A program made the position numbers and the translations under genes. Below the pieces are notes generated by a model. It had not been told where the DNA came from, ran no database searches, and worked only from the letters and a program-made list of their open reading frames with translations. A stretch of DNA of 52,549 nucleotides, taken from the NCBI GenBank assembly GCA_026419775.2, contig JAOPGA020001438.1, forward strand, positions 1 through 52,549, in the 5' to 3' direction. Below, in pieces: positions 19,007-31,514 of this stretch. The DNA comes from Acrasis kona. Taxonomy: Eukaryota > Heterolobosea > Eutetramitea > Acrasida > Acrasidae. Position 1 is the stretch's first letter. The number at the start of each line of letters is the position of its first letter.

Positions 19007-21280
19007 CTACTCCGCCCACCATCTCTTGGGTATGAACATGCCGACCCGTATTCCGAAGAAGACAACAATTATTACAAAACAAAACAAAGGAGCCAGCCAT
19101 TCTAAATTGACATTTCCAAATATTGCAAAGACCTTGGTGTTCTGCGCGATGACTATCGGAATGGCCATAACTATACCAACGATACTCTCTCCGGTAATGG
19201 TTCCTGCTGCAAATAATAATCCCATACGATATAAACTACATCTTTCTTTTTTAACTATGCTCTTCATCTGTTCCTCAATATTGTCAACAGGGGCAATGTC
19301 CACACCGTCAGGATTATGAGTGGATACACTTTCGTCTCCCATAATATCAAGTTCCAACTCAGGTGCATGTGAATGTTTTGAAAGGTTAGAAACCCTCCAC
19401 CTCACATAATATTTGCTAACAACTGATAAGATTCCACCTATTAAGATGGGGACAGATAGTTCAAAAGGTAAATATAAACCAGTGGCAACTGCTAAAACAC
19501 TAACGCGGTACTTGTTAGATCTAAATATCTTGTAAATGATCAACCAATCTAGTGCAACAATTACACAAGCCGTTACAATGCCCATGCCAACCATACCCCA
19601 AGGTAACTTGTGAGTGAACACTCCCCTTGCTACATCCGCCAAAAGACGCGCTTGAGGTGCTGCCAATGGTGTTGGATACTTTTCGGAAGGTGGTATGCCT
19701 ATTCCATATGCATTGTTTAACAACATGATAATGGGAGCCAACACTAATGATGGAACAATACAACCAAGTAACTGCGCCAATTGTTGTTTCCATGGCGTTG
19801 ATCCTACGACATAGCCACACTTTAAATCTTGCATGTTATCGGAGCTCAAAGCTGCCGCACAAGCAATAATGCACCCCATGAACAAGGCAGCCGCAGGTCC
19901 AACAACACCAACATCATTCGGGAGAATGAGTTGCAAACATATAGCACCAGTCAAGACAGTTGCAAGGGTAATTCCCGAAATTGGATTATTGCTACTACCA
20001 ATCATGCCAGCAAGGAGACCACTGCAAGCAGAAAACATAAAACCAAGAATTATAACAAACGAAGTCATAAACAAGGACAATCCAAGACTGTGCATTAAAA
20101 CGTAAAACAAAATAATTAAAGGAACAATTAAAACTAAACACATTCCAGAGATTACCCAAAATGGTATATCACGTTCTGTTCTAATCACGTATACATCTCC
20201 ACTATAGTCGGATGGTGCTTTTCCAAACAATGATAAAACTTTATAATAAACTGACTTGAATCCATCTAAACCTGCTTTCAATCCTTTTAACAGACTTGGT
20301 AACAAACCGACCGTGGCTACGAAACTACCAAGGACCATGGCTCCAACTCCTACATACCGAACATAACGTCCGAAAATAAACTGACCCGCTTTGACGGCGT
20401 CATTGGGATACAATCTTCTTATGTTGTAGTAATCAGACACCAACGGTAAGAATCCCCAAAATCCTATTGCTGCACCAAGAAAGACTACAGTGCTGACTTT
20501 TATACCAACAATATAACCAACAGAAATAAGTGCAGGTGAGGAAAATGTAGAAACGTAGAATATTAACGAGGACCCAGCAGTCAAGTATGTTGCAAGTTGA
20601 ATAGTAGGTTCCCACAAGCACAAACCTGTCTCTAAAAATTTAAAGAGAGAGCCGAAGGCTGCACCAATTAAAATGATGTACAATGGACCTAATCCTGAGC
20701 CTTTGTCTGTTTCTCCAATCTTCAAAACCTCCGCAGTTGCAATACCTTCAGGAAATTTCAATTTCTTCTCAATAATTAGAATCCGCCTTAGTGGAATGCT
20801 AAACACGATTCCAAGCAAACTTCCAATACATGCCACTGTAGTAGTCTGCCAATAGTTCACGTCCTTCCAATACTTTATAATTAGGAACGATGGAATTACA
20901 ATCAAGGAGGCACCAGCCACAAGCCCTCCACTACTCGCACCTGTTTGTACGATGTTGTTTGCTAATATGTTATTTCTCCTGAACATTTTATGTATGCCCA
21001 TGCTCATAATTGAAGATGGGATTGAGACTGATATGGGGAATCCCGAGAATAGACCAAGGTATGTATTAGCTCCTGATAAGATTACTCCTAGTACTACCAT
21101 CAGGCCTACGCTTAGTATTGTAAGTTCTCCATCCGCCAAGTGCGCCTTCTCGTCTACAACTGTCGTATCTAAACTAAAAGTACTCGATTCAACTTTAAAA
21201 AGCGCTGTTGTGCTCTTTGGAGTAGTGAATCCAGATGGTTCGGATTGTGTTGCATACTCTTGTCCCTGCTTGTTGTCCAT
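19007..21280 (-). CDS. OPT-family transporter (oligopeptide or metal-chelate)
   Basis: A 757-residue intronless gene starting at ATG 21280. After a 45-residue soluble N-terminus it has about 14-16 hydrophobic spans. Family signs include the SNNPISGITL motif (the NPxxG motif of OPT proteins), SSGGLVAGASLIVIP, FPEGIATAEVL and DLKCGYVVGSTPWKQQ. The length is usual for the family. OPT carriers use proton gradients to import small peptides, glutathione-like molecules or metal-siderophore complexes. This one resembles the broad OPT branch shared by bacteria, fungi and protists rather than plant YSL, but I would not name a substrate. Its membrane is unknown. The 170-residue internal loop before the last spans is hydrophilic and may be regulatory. 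Confidence 0.88.
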   Translation of the reverse strand: MDNKQGQEYATQSEPSGFTTPKSTTALFKVESSTFSLDTTVVDEKAHLADGELTILSVGLMVVLGVILSGANTYLGLFSGFPISVSIPSSIMSMGIHKMFRRNNILANNIVQTGASSGGLVAGASLIVIPSFLIIKYWKDVNYWQTTTVACIGSLLGIVFSIPLRRILIIEKKLKFPEGIATAEVLKIGETDKGSGLGPLYIILIGAAFGSLFKFLETGLCLWEPTIQLATYLTAGSSLIFYVSTFSSPALISVGYIVGIKVSTVVFLGAAIGFWGFLPLVSDYYNIRRLYPNDAVKAGQFIFGRYVRYVGVGAMVLGSFVATVGLLPSLLKGLKAGLDGFKSVYYKVLSLFGKAPSDYSGDVYVIRTERDIPFWVISGMCLVLIVPLIILFYVLMHSLGLSLFMTSFVIILGFMFSACSGLLAGMIGSSNNPISGITLATVLTGAICLQLILPNDVGVVGPAAALFMGCIIACAAALSSDNMQDLKCGYVVGSTPWKQQLAQLLGCIVPSLVLAPIIMLLNNAYGIGIPPSEKYPTPLAAPQARLLADVARGVFTHKLPWGMVGMGIVTACVIVALDWLIIYKIFRSNKYRVSVLAVATGLYLPFELSVPILIGGILSVVSKYYVRWRVSNLSKHSHAPELELDIMGDESVSTHNPDGVDIAPVDNIEEQMKSIVKKERCSLYRMGLLFAAGTITGESIVGIVMAIPIVIAQNTKVFAIFGNVNLEWLAPLFCFVIIVVFFGIRVGMFIPKRWWAE

Positions 21281-21465
21281 CTTTCAACAGAGAATTATCC
21301 CTTTAGGAAATTTTAATTAAACAACAAGTATTATTGTAAAATAAGCCCGGCGTCGGATGTTTAAACGAAAGAAGAAGGGTATAACGGTTGGAAAAACTCT
21401 TCTAACTAGTTTACATCAAGTAGTACGTGGTTTTTAATGAGGTGGAGATGGTGTTGCTACATGAT

Positions 21466-21843
21466 TCAATAAAAAAATAATTTATTGTTGGCTTCCAAAA
21501 ATTCTGGATTCATTTTCGGCTCTGAGCAAATAAAGTCAACTTTTGGTTGCGGAAATGGTACATGATATAAATGTTGTGGTTCCAATTGATGCAGTTGTTC
21601 GATGGGTGGTGCAGATTCTTTTTCGATTTCTGTAATTGGTGGTGCAGATTCTACAGGTTGTATCAAGGGACTAAATACTTCTGATAGTTGTGATATAGGT
21701 GGAGCGGTTGGTGTACGCGCTTCTTCTAGTTCCTGCTGAATATCTATTGGAGGGGCTGTTGCAAAGTTGTTGAAGTTGTGTCCATGTGGATATACAGGAA
21801 TAGGCGAAATAATTTGTCTGTGGTGTGAATCACTGGATATCAT
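21466..21843 (-). CDS. Small proline-rich protein with (S/T)APPI repeats
   Basis: The protein has 125 residues, from ATG 21843, no intron. It contains four spaced copies of (S/T)APPI (TAPPID, TAPPIS, SAPPIT, SAPPIE) with acidic residues in between. The C-terminus (PKVDFICSEPKMNPEFL) looks conserved. No signal peptide or membrane span is present. Regular short proline motifs in a disordered chain often act as multivalent ligands for SH3, WW, GYF or EVH1 domains. This is inference. Not assigned to a family. Confidence 0.6.
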   Translation of the reverse strand: MISSDSHHRQIISPIPVYPHGHNFNNFATAPPIDIQQELEEARTPTAPPISQLSEVFSPLIQPVESAPPITEIEKESAPPIEQLHQLEPQHLYHVPFPQPKVDFICSEPKMNPEFLEANNKLFFY

Positions 21844-22129
21844 CGTGTTTTGATCTTGTTAGAATTCAACCATTCTATTTCTATTTTTAGTTCATGAGAA
21901 GAAGTGAACAAGAACAACGTGTTACAAATTAGTAGAGAAGTATTGCTGTTTATTGTGTGACGTAAGATGGATAGACACTAGACTTTACATCTTTCTTGAC
22001 AACTTTGTCAATTTATAAGAATGTTGTCTTTTAATCGTCACAGATGATTCAAATCGGTGGAATTGCTCCAAAACTTTTTTCATGTTTTGAACAAGCAAAA
22101 TGCTTAAATGTTGAATTATTTTATAAAAA

Positions 22130-23294
22130 CTATTTATTTGGCTTCTTGACATCTTTCTGCAGAGCTTCTATCTTCTTAGCTTCTTGACCTTCAAACTCTG
22201 TGTCTGGATTTCTACCCATCTTTTTCAATCTTTCGTAATTCAATTTATAAACAGCATCAGTGTAATCTTGCTTTCGTACAAATGTATTAAACTTTCCTTC
22301 CTTGATTTCCTTCTCTCTCTTGGCAAGTACTTCGTCAAAGTTCTGTCCAAGAACACTTTCCATGTATTTTGCCATTTGTGGGTTTTGTTTCATTTCCAAT
22401 TGAACTCTCTTCTTCAACTGTTCAAATTCGTCGTCCCGCTCACCTTGTGTCTTCTTGCTGTCAGGATTGATTTCTTCCATCTCTTCTTCAATTTCTTTCG
22501 GATCCAAAAGTTCGGGATTGTGTAGTTCTGGTTCAACACCCATCTGCTTTAGTTGGTTATCGGATAAAATTTTTTCAACATTTTTTGTTATCTTTTCGCC
22601 TTCGGGACCATTTATTTTTAACATTAATTGACGTATATCATCTTCTGAGACCGGAGCATCTAGTTCTGCTTCTGAGACGCCACTCTTCTTTGAAAACATT
22701 TTTCTAAGGCTTGCATACTCTGGATCATGGTCATCTTCATTCAGCACTTTAGCCAAGTACTTGACCACTCTATCAGATTCTTCTTTAGGGACCACAGGTT
22801 TTTTGGTCTTTGGATCTACTTTTGATTTATTGTTGTATACTCTTGCCATGTGTTCGTATTTTTGCTTAAGTTGCTCCCTCTTCAATGAAACTTGATGGCG
22901 AACATACTCAATGTTTTCTGGTGACGAGGGTACACCTGATGTGTGAAATCTCAAAAATTATTAATAAAAATCAATTCAAAGTACTTTACTTTAACCAAAT
23001 GTCATTCTCTACTTCTCCAAACTCTCTGTTAAAAGCTTGAAATATAATACTTGAGTGCGCTTTTTTGATTTTCTCTTCTCTTTGTTTTACAAGCTCTGTA
23101 CCGTTTCAGTGTGTAGTTGTCAAGTTCGGCTTACCATCAATCTGCGCATCAATTCTCTTCTGCTCTTTCGTTGATTGTGCGATTGTAAATTCATTAATCT
23201 GGCGCGACCTGGGAGTTTTTCGACTGTCAGATGAAATGGAGTATAGCCGAACACATTGTGAAGTGGCTCGAATTCGTTTGAATGTTTTCAACAT
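22130..23294 (-). CDS. Probable mitochondrial protein of unknown function
   Basis: Three exons (23294-23135, 23095-22990, 22949-22130) with 39- and 40-nt introns give 361 residues. Splicing restores one frame across all three, and exon 2 would be missed without it. The N-terminus (MLKTFKRIRATSQCVRLYSISS) is basic, hydroxylated and free of acids, like a mitochondrial targeting sequence. The rest is highly charged and helical with heptad-like Glu/Lys stretches, and ends VKKPNK. It resembles accessory subunits of mitochondrial ribosomes or assembly factors in composition, but I see no diagnostic motif. Confidence 0.7.
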
Positions 23295-23456
23295 GAATTA
23301 TTACAAAAATTAAAAAATATTTTACTTGAAGAGATCAATTCTCTTGTAACTGAACGGTAGTGAGGGAAATTAAATTACTAAAACTGTGTAGGTTTAATTA
23401 TATAAATGATACATGATGTTGTTCAGTGCTTGTGCATTCGAGCCGAACTATACTTC

Positions 23457-26400
23457 ATGTGCTTAAGCTTGTTTTTACTTATGCTAATGGGAGGTGCAAG
23501 CTCGTTGGATGTATATAGCAGCGTACGTTAACTTACTTAAACTTTGAAATAAATATATAGACCAATACCCTGAGTTCGATAGCTACACAAGCTCCGATTT
23601 TGACAGCCAACACGTGCTCTAGTTTACTATTCAACAATAAATCCATAATAAAAGTTTCGGCGACCCACACAACATCGCACGCCCTCACATCACAAGGAAT
23701 ATTATATGGGTGGGGGACTTCATCATTTTCTCTCAATCCGTCGTATGCCATATCAAATTATTGGAACGCTCTCGGAACACCGAACATTCTACTTTCAAAA
23801 ACACCCATCATAATTAATGTGAACAACGAAGTCGTGAGAGACATTTGCACTGGTTACGCGCATACTGCAGCAATAACCGCAAGCGGAAAAGTATTTTTTT
23901 GGGGTGCAATACTTGATTCAAATGGAGAAGTTTTATTAAGTTATAACAGTCCCACTTTGATATCAACAGTAGGAGCCGTTTCACCACAAAAAATATTTTG
24001 TAGTTCGTCTAACGTTATGATCATTGATGCAACGAACATTGTTTATATTATGGGGAGCAACAGTGAGGGACAGCTTGGAACTGGATCAACTACAACGTTA
24101 TTCTCAACATCACTTCAACAATTAACAATCGCTGGGACAGGATCGATAACTACCGTCTCTTCATTATACAATACATTTCTAGTTTTGCGCTCTGATGGAA
24201 ACTTGGTCACGTGGGGAAGGAACGTTCATTATCAAATTGGCGATAATGGTGCATCACCTGCCATGTAAGTCTACTTGTGCACATTTAATTAACAATCTTT
24301 CAGTCAACCCACACCAACAATTATTCCAAGGACAACATCGGATCTCAACGGAAAGACAATCACAAAAATAGCAGCGTCCAACGACCACAGCCTTGTTTTA
24401 AGTAAGCTTACACATTTTAATTAAAATTAAACATTTGAAGCGTCGGACAACAAAATCATCATGTGGGGTTCTCAGCAGTACTGTTCCATTTGCAACTCAA
24501 CAATTACTGACGTCAGGATCCCAACTTTTATTAATCTTACGGGAACATTACTTCAAGGCAAGACCATCGTAGATGTGTTCCCTGGATTTTTCTCTTCCTT
24601 TATCGTTACGAACGAACCGGCGTTATATGGCATCGGTTATAATAGTTATGCTAATTTGGGTGTAGGTTTTGCATCAGTGAACCAGTTGACTTTTACAAAA
24701 GTTCAAGGAGTATCAACAACTATCACATGGTTGTCCTCAAATGAATTACACACTATCGCTATGGATGTTGCTGGGAATGTTTATTTTTGGGGATATAATA
24801 ATTTTAATTGTAAAGCAAATTATTCTGATTATAACCTCAAGCAGGGTTTAGTGCAATATAATAATAATTTATTTTCTTCTTCAAATTTATTAAATGTGTC
24901 AACTGGTGTATATACATCTACCGCACTGTTTGACAATGGTGTTGCGTATACATCAGGAATAAATTATAATGGATTGTTAGGTTCTAACAACAATGATTTT
25001 TTGACTTGTCAATTTAATTTTTCTTCTGTTGATATGTCTGGTGTATTAAGTGGCAAAAATGTTGTATTTGTAAAGACTTTAGATAGAACAATTTTATTGA
25101 CTTCTGAGTCAACCAACAATGTTTATGCTTTTGGTCCAAATGTGTATAATAATTTTGGAATGTCCTCCGCATATTATAGTTCTCCTGCATCCATTTCTAA
25201 TGGAGATGCATCTGGAAAAAATATAGTCAACTGTGCTCTTGGAGTTGCTCATACTGTATTATTAGACAATGTTGGTAATGTGTATTCCGCTGGTTCAAAT
25301 GCATATGGACAACTAGGTCAAGGTGCAAGTTCCAATTTCAATTTTAAATTATTATTTATTAATGGCAAGACTGCCACTGATGTCTCTGCTGGATCTTATC
25401 ACACCATCTTGTTAACTTCTGATTCTACAGTTATGTCCTTTGGCTTGAACCAATATGGTCAGATTGGAGACTCGACGAATACAAACAGATATACATGTAC
25501 AGTGCTCACTTTCTTTTCTGGACTTATTGTCACAAAGGTCAGAGCAGGACCCTATCACTCCTGTGCTCTTTCTACAACTGGATCATTGTATTGTTGGGGA
25601 TCTTCATTCTATGGAGAGAACGGACAGTATAACCACACTTCTCAGCCAACAATAGTCCCTTTAGTTACAACTACATTAGACTTTGAATGTACAATACAAA
25701 GAACTACGGTGTTGCTCGACAACAACATGGTGTATAGTTTTGGTTTTGATGGCGGAGCTATGGGTAACTCTTTGAGCGGTTCTTCTTATTATGGTAGTTT
25801 CCAAACAGGCGGACCTGTTGCTTTAGATAAAATAAACATGTTGAAGGATGCGCCTATAACACTACTTGGCGTGGGTCCTTATTCAACCATTATAGGAACA
25901 CCTTCTGCTTCAGAGGCTGGTTCCTGTTATGGAGTTAATATTTATGACCAATCTGTTTGTTCCGGTCATGGAGCTTGTTTTAATAGTACTTGTTCTTGTT
26001 ATCCATCTTCTTTGTATAAAAGTTATCACAACTCTTTTTATACAACAAACGTTTATTCAAACAATTTGGATACTCAATCTCCACTATCAATGGTCCCACC
26101 TCTTACAACCAATGTGTTGATTTCGGACGCGGTAACATCAGGTTACGACCTTGTCATTGTTGGTTTTTCGTTGTATGCATCTCACATTGCTACCTCAAAT
26201 CCCACATCAACCATTTATGGTGGATTGTTGAATACGGTTGGAGCACCCTATTTTTTACAATGGGCGTGTAATACTGGTCGCGAAGCAAATAAAAACTACA
26301 CCATGACATGTTTTGGTGTGGACAAGTTGTTGTCTGGAACCAGTACTGATAAAGTTTTTGAAGTTAAATACTTTTCAAGCACCCTTGGTTTTGGTGGAAG

Positions 26401-29400
26401 TGGATACCAAGAATATTGGTATTCATCTCCTGACCTGATATCTCCATCTAGAGAGATGTTTGTATTTAGACCGCCGATCTTAAATACAGAATACTCGAGT
26501 GGAGGTGTTCCACTCTATTGCTTTTCTCAATATGATGATTCTAATTTGCCATACGCCGGTATATACAGCAGTAGCAGTATGTATGCACTGATGCCACCTG
26601 GTAGTGGTAATCCTAATAAACTAATCGTCAATGTCCCGTCCTCATCTAGTGCCTCGTATTATGCTCTGTTCTCATTGAGTGCATTTGAGCATAATACAGG
26701 TGGCGTTGTTAGTTTTTGTGTTGCAGTCGATGCTGATACTAGTCCAGTAACAGGAGCCAATAAGTGTATATCCGTCCAGAACGTCTATCTTAGGGATCAG
26801 AATGATGTTGGTAGTATTTTCATACATGCTGTTACTCCAGTATTTAGTGCTGGCAGCACACATACAATTTCTCTTTATTACAAAGTTTACAATTCTGGAC
26901 AAATGATTATCTCATGTCAAACAAATGATCTTTACTTTACTTATACTGGTGTTGCGGTAAGAAGTGATAACAGTATGCATTTCAATCAAAATATTTATTA
27001 TCCTACTCAAAGTTTACCTTCAAGTTCCATGACCTCTTGGTCTAATATTCCAGGTTATGATATGAAGAAAATGTTTTGGCTCCCATCTGGTCTGACAGAT
27101 GTTACCATTGTCGCCATCATTTCAAGAACTCAATCTTCATCGCCTAACGGTGCCATGTATAGATTGATGGTTGACAACAAAATTGTAAAAACAATATCAA
27201 CCAATAAAGTAAATTTGAACGGTGGTTCCGTTTATTACTCCTCGGTCGATTTGACCACTCAAATTATTAATATGACCCAGGGGTACCACTTTATGCGCGT
27301 TCAACACAAACTACCATCAGGTGCCTCTCCTGAGCTCTGGATCAATGATAGTACATATCCACTAGCTCTTTCCTTCACCTTAATTACATTCCCAACCGCC
27401 AACTCAACCAGTGTTGGCTTTTATGGTCCACAGTGTGAAGTTAATACTTGTTACAGAATAGAAAGTAATTCTACTCTCGTCTGTAGTGGTCATGGCAAAT
27501 GCTCTTCTTATAACAACTGTGTATGTGATGACGGTTACTCTGGTCTCCAGTGTGAAAAATTCCAATGCTTTGGTTATTACAATTCTTCCAGTAACGCTTG
27601 TAATGGAAACGGAACATGCGTTGCACCAAATCAATGCTTGTGTAATGCTGGATACTTTGGCAGTGAATGCGAAAGCTACAAATGTTTTAGTTTAAACATG
27701 AACTCTTCGTTGGTTTGTTCAGGAAATGGTTATTGTGTGGGACCTAATGCATGTGTTTGTAATAATGGGTATTATGGTGCTCAATGTGATTTATGGAATT
27801 GTTTTGGCGTGATTAGAAATGCAAGTGGTGTTTGCTCTGGAAGTGGTGGTTGTGTGGACAAGAACACTTGTGTTTGTAATAACGTTACGTATGGTAGTAA
27901 TTGTGAGTATAATATTACATCAACCCCCACTCCAACCGCGACACCCACGCCGACTCCAACTCCCACACTATCGCCAACTCCCTCGGCTACACCGACACCC
28001 ACTCCAACTGCGACACCCACTCCTACTCCTACGATGACTCCAACACCGACACCTACCCCAACACCCACACTAACGCCTACTCCCACTCCTTCAGAAACGC
28101 CAACTCGTACTCCCACTCCGACATTCACACCCACTTTGACTCCTACATTGACACCCACTCCAACTCCCTCATCCACGCCTACTCTCACACCATCTTCCAT
28201 ACCTACGCCAACACCCTCAGCCACACCAACTCCTACGCTAACACCAACTTCCACACCGACTCAAACCCCTACTCCTACACTGAACCCGACGCCTTCCGCT
28301 ACTCCCACTCCAACTGCGACACTTTCAGCTACCCTCACTCCTACATTGACTCCAACTGCAATGTCAACTCCTTCAGCTACACTTACTCCTACACCGACAC
28401 CCACACCAACGCCAACTTCAACAACTACGCCGACATCTACCTCGACACCGACGCCCACACCCACTTTGACACCTACATCAACACCCACACTAACTCCAAC
28501 AAACACACCTACCACTACTCCAACACCTACGCCTACTTTAACACGCACTCCAACCGCGATGCCTACATCAATGCCAACACATACTGCTACCATGACACTC
28601 ACACCAACTCCCTCATCCACGCCTACTCTCACACCATCTTCCACACCTACGCCTACACCTTCAGCCACACCAACTCCTACACCTTCAGCTACTCGTACTC
28701 CTACGCCAACACTGACGCTAACTGATACTCCAACACCTACTCCCACGCTCACCCCTTCGGCAACACCTACTCCTACATCAACACCTACATCAACACCCAC
28801 ACATACACCCTCTACTCAAATTCCAACATTTACTCCAACATCTACACCTACTCCAACCCCAACAGTTCAACAAACTACTTTACAAACACAAACACCCACA
28901 AATACTCCAACGCCAACTCCTTCTTACACTAATACTTCCACTCCTACCTTCACTCCTACATCAACATCTACAGTTATATCCTTAATTCTTGGTAATATAA
29001 ATGAAGCCATTAACACTGGAAGTAACAGTGCCATAATCAATGCAACTAATCAACTATTGACATTATCAATATCCAATACTAGTAATGCTCAAATTGATTT
29101 CAATAATCAAAAAGAAATTACATTGGCAGTATCTGTTGTTGTTAAAAATTTAAAAGTGTTTAGTTTACCATTAACAGAGATACTTTGTAATGTTGTTTCT
29201 AATGTAATAACCACTACTTCTGGTAGTAATCATAATGAAACAACAAGTCAAGATGATTTGTTGAAAAGTGCTTATGGTGCTCTTGAAAATATTGTAAACT
29301 ATGTTGTTAGTAATGTGTCATCAATCAATCCTACTTTTCAAGTGTCAACTCCACAAGTGTCTTTTACAATAAATAAAAATAAAGCCTCAGAGTTATCTGG

Positions 29401-31360
29401 GATGAAATTTTCTAATAATGTTACCTTAAGCCTTCCAAATAGTTTTGAAAGTGCTTCATCTCCTTCTGTTTTTGGTAATAATAATAGTCAAATTGTAACT
29501 GTAATGCAATACATGAAGGTAAATCCATTTAGCGGATCAAACCAAACGAGCGGTTTATTTACATTAAAGTTCCTTGACTATACTAGTCAAAATGTGATTA
29601 GTGTTAATGACTTGGTTGACCCAATTAGATTTCAGTTTGACTCTTCTTTCTTAAGTTACAATCATTCCTTCAATGCTTCTTTTATTGCAAAACCTGTTTG
29701 TAAGTACTTGGATTTGAGTACAAATCTATGGAGTGTAAAAGGTTGTTATTTGTTTAACTATTCCAATAACATTGTTGAATGCTCATGTAACCACACTACA
29801 GATTATTCAGTGTTTATGGACATTGTCCCAAATCTAAACTATCTCAGTTTAAGTGATCTTACTTTGATAACAAATTTAAACAAAGACAATTATACCACAG
29901 TAATTGTTTTGGGTGTAATAAGCATTATATACTTGATAGTACTTGCTATTGTATCTTTTATTAGTATAGCCTTTAAATTTAAACCTCATGATGAATCAAA
30001 ACATAAGGGAGCGTTTAGAAAGTTCTTATATAAATACATTATAGCTTGTCAGTACTTGTCATATATAATAGAACATCGCATTGGTTCATTTGGTAGACGT
30101 GAAAAGGTTACAATAGTTTATTTGTATGTACTTGGTTCTATGTTAGGTAACGCGCTGTCATTCGGTAGTAACACATCCAATAATATTATACAAATGTTTG
30201 TCGCAGCTTTTATTTGTAGTTTGATTGTGATTCCGTTTACAACCATATTTATATTTTTGTTTACAAAAACAGAAAACAAAAAACTAAATTGTAGTGTGAA
30301 TAAAAAACAAAAAATAAAAGATGCAGGGGATGAGGACGAATTCTTCGGCCCAAGTAGTTTGAATATTGTTTTAGATAAAAAAAGGTTTGAAATGGATGTT
30401 CTTGAACTACCGAATGGTAATATCATTATCGATAATAACAAAAAGGAGTCCTTGATTAATAAAAGATTAACATCCATTTTGGATAAACTAGATGACAAAT
30501 GCGACCGATTTATAGCATTTAGTTATAAACTAATGACCACAATGTCATGGAAGTTGTTTGTTGTGTTCGCATTATTCTCTACCATGTATTTTACATTTGT
30601 TACACTCGTTGTTCTTTCCTTGCCCTATTGTTTTAATGTTTTATCAGATCTTGTAATGTCTATTATTACTGCATTCTTAGTAGATGCCTACTTTATAGGT
30701 CTCTTCATTGCTTTTGCATACATTAGATCTAAAAAGTTTAAGAACGGCGAACTCACAAAATGGAGGGCTTCTGTTAAAATTATCGCTGTTGGTGTGATAG
30801 TATTATTGTGCTTGTTGATGATTATTGGATTGTTAGCATCGTTGAATGCTACAATCGTTCCAAAATCGTCCAACTGGTACCACAGAGTAATTGTAATGAA
30901 TTCTGCAGTGGCTGTCTTGTTTGTAGTCCAGTTCGCTTGGATAGTGTTTATGTCTTTGAATAAAAAATTACCAGATCCAAACGAAGAAACCAAAAAAGAA
31001 GATCCAGAAAAACCAACAATCATCACGAAGATCAAGAAGTATTTTAACGGTGCTTATTACTTCCCTTGGTATATGAATTTTGTAAACTATCTCTTGTGTA
31101 TGAGTTATGCCGCTGTTGCGAGTTATTTGCTTGTAATTTATGGAATCAAGTTCGACTCCAACTCTAATTACTGGCTAGGTGCATGTGGTCTATCTGTAAT
31201 TCAAGATGTTTTCTTTAACACCCCCGCGGGATTCATTGTGAAGACAATATTATTGGTGGTAGCTATGGAGTTCTTTGAAACACTATTCTTTGGAGGACAG
31301 CCCAAGAAGGAAGAAATTACAGTCGTCGAAAAGTTTGAAGATCAAGTAGAATACTACTAA
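23457..31360 (+). CDS. Giant RCC1-EGF-stalk-GPS multi-pass receptor, polycystin-like membrane region
   Basis: Four exons (23457-23522, 23561-24264, 24304-24401, 24441-31360) with 38-39 nt introns give about 2,595 residues. A signal peptide ([16 protein letters not shown]) is followed by RCC1-type repeats over residues about 35-770 (repeated GxNxxGQLG and HTxxL units), probably beta-propellers outside the cell. Then come one EGF-like piece (about 780), a 480-residue Ser/Tyr-rich region, four EGF modules (about 1290-1445), and a Thr-Pro repeat stalk (about 1450-1800). A GAIN-like region ends in a GPS motif (C...W...GC...[12 protein letters not shown], about 2040-2085). About nine membrane spans follow. 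The last, [21 protein letters not shown], resembles a conserved span of polycystin-1. The channel-like final six spans and the PLAT domain of polycystin-1 are absent. Likely an autoproteolysed adhesion or mechanosensing receptor. Exact domain limits are approximate. Confidence 0.85.
27920..28970 (+). repeat. Thr-Pro codon repeat (mucin-like stalk)
   Basis: About 350 codons of degenerate ACN-CCN units inside the giant gene, encoding TPTPTP with Ser, Ala and Leu interruptions. The block at about 28160-28240 recurs 444 bp later at about 28604-28684 with few changes, so the array grew partly by in-frame duplication of larger units. It would be a rigid, O-glycosylated stalk holding the N-terminal head away from the membrane. 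Confidence 0.9.
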
Positions 31361-31514
31361 TAAAACTGTATTGTGAACTTTATTCTTTTTATCTACTCAA
31401 CCTCTTTGTCTAGGCAAATAAATTACCCCTTCTTTTTCAAGATGAACAAAAAGAACCATCTTGTCAACTATCAATCATTATTACAAAGTAATTCTCTTCA
31501 AAACGTGACCAACC

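Noticed and set aside
27781-28800. Long minus-strand ORFs of Gly-Val repeats
   Set aside because: They are the reverse-strand shadow of the Thr-Pro codon repeat in the giant gene.
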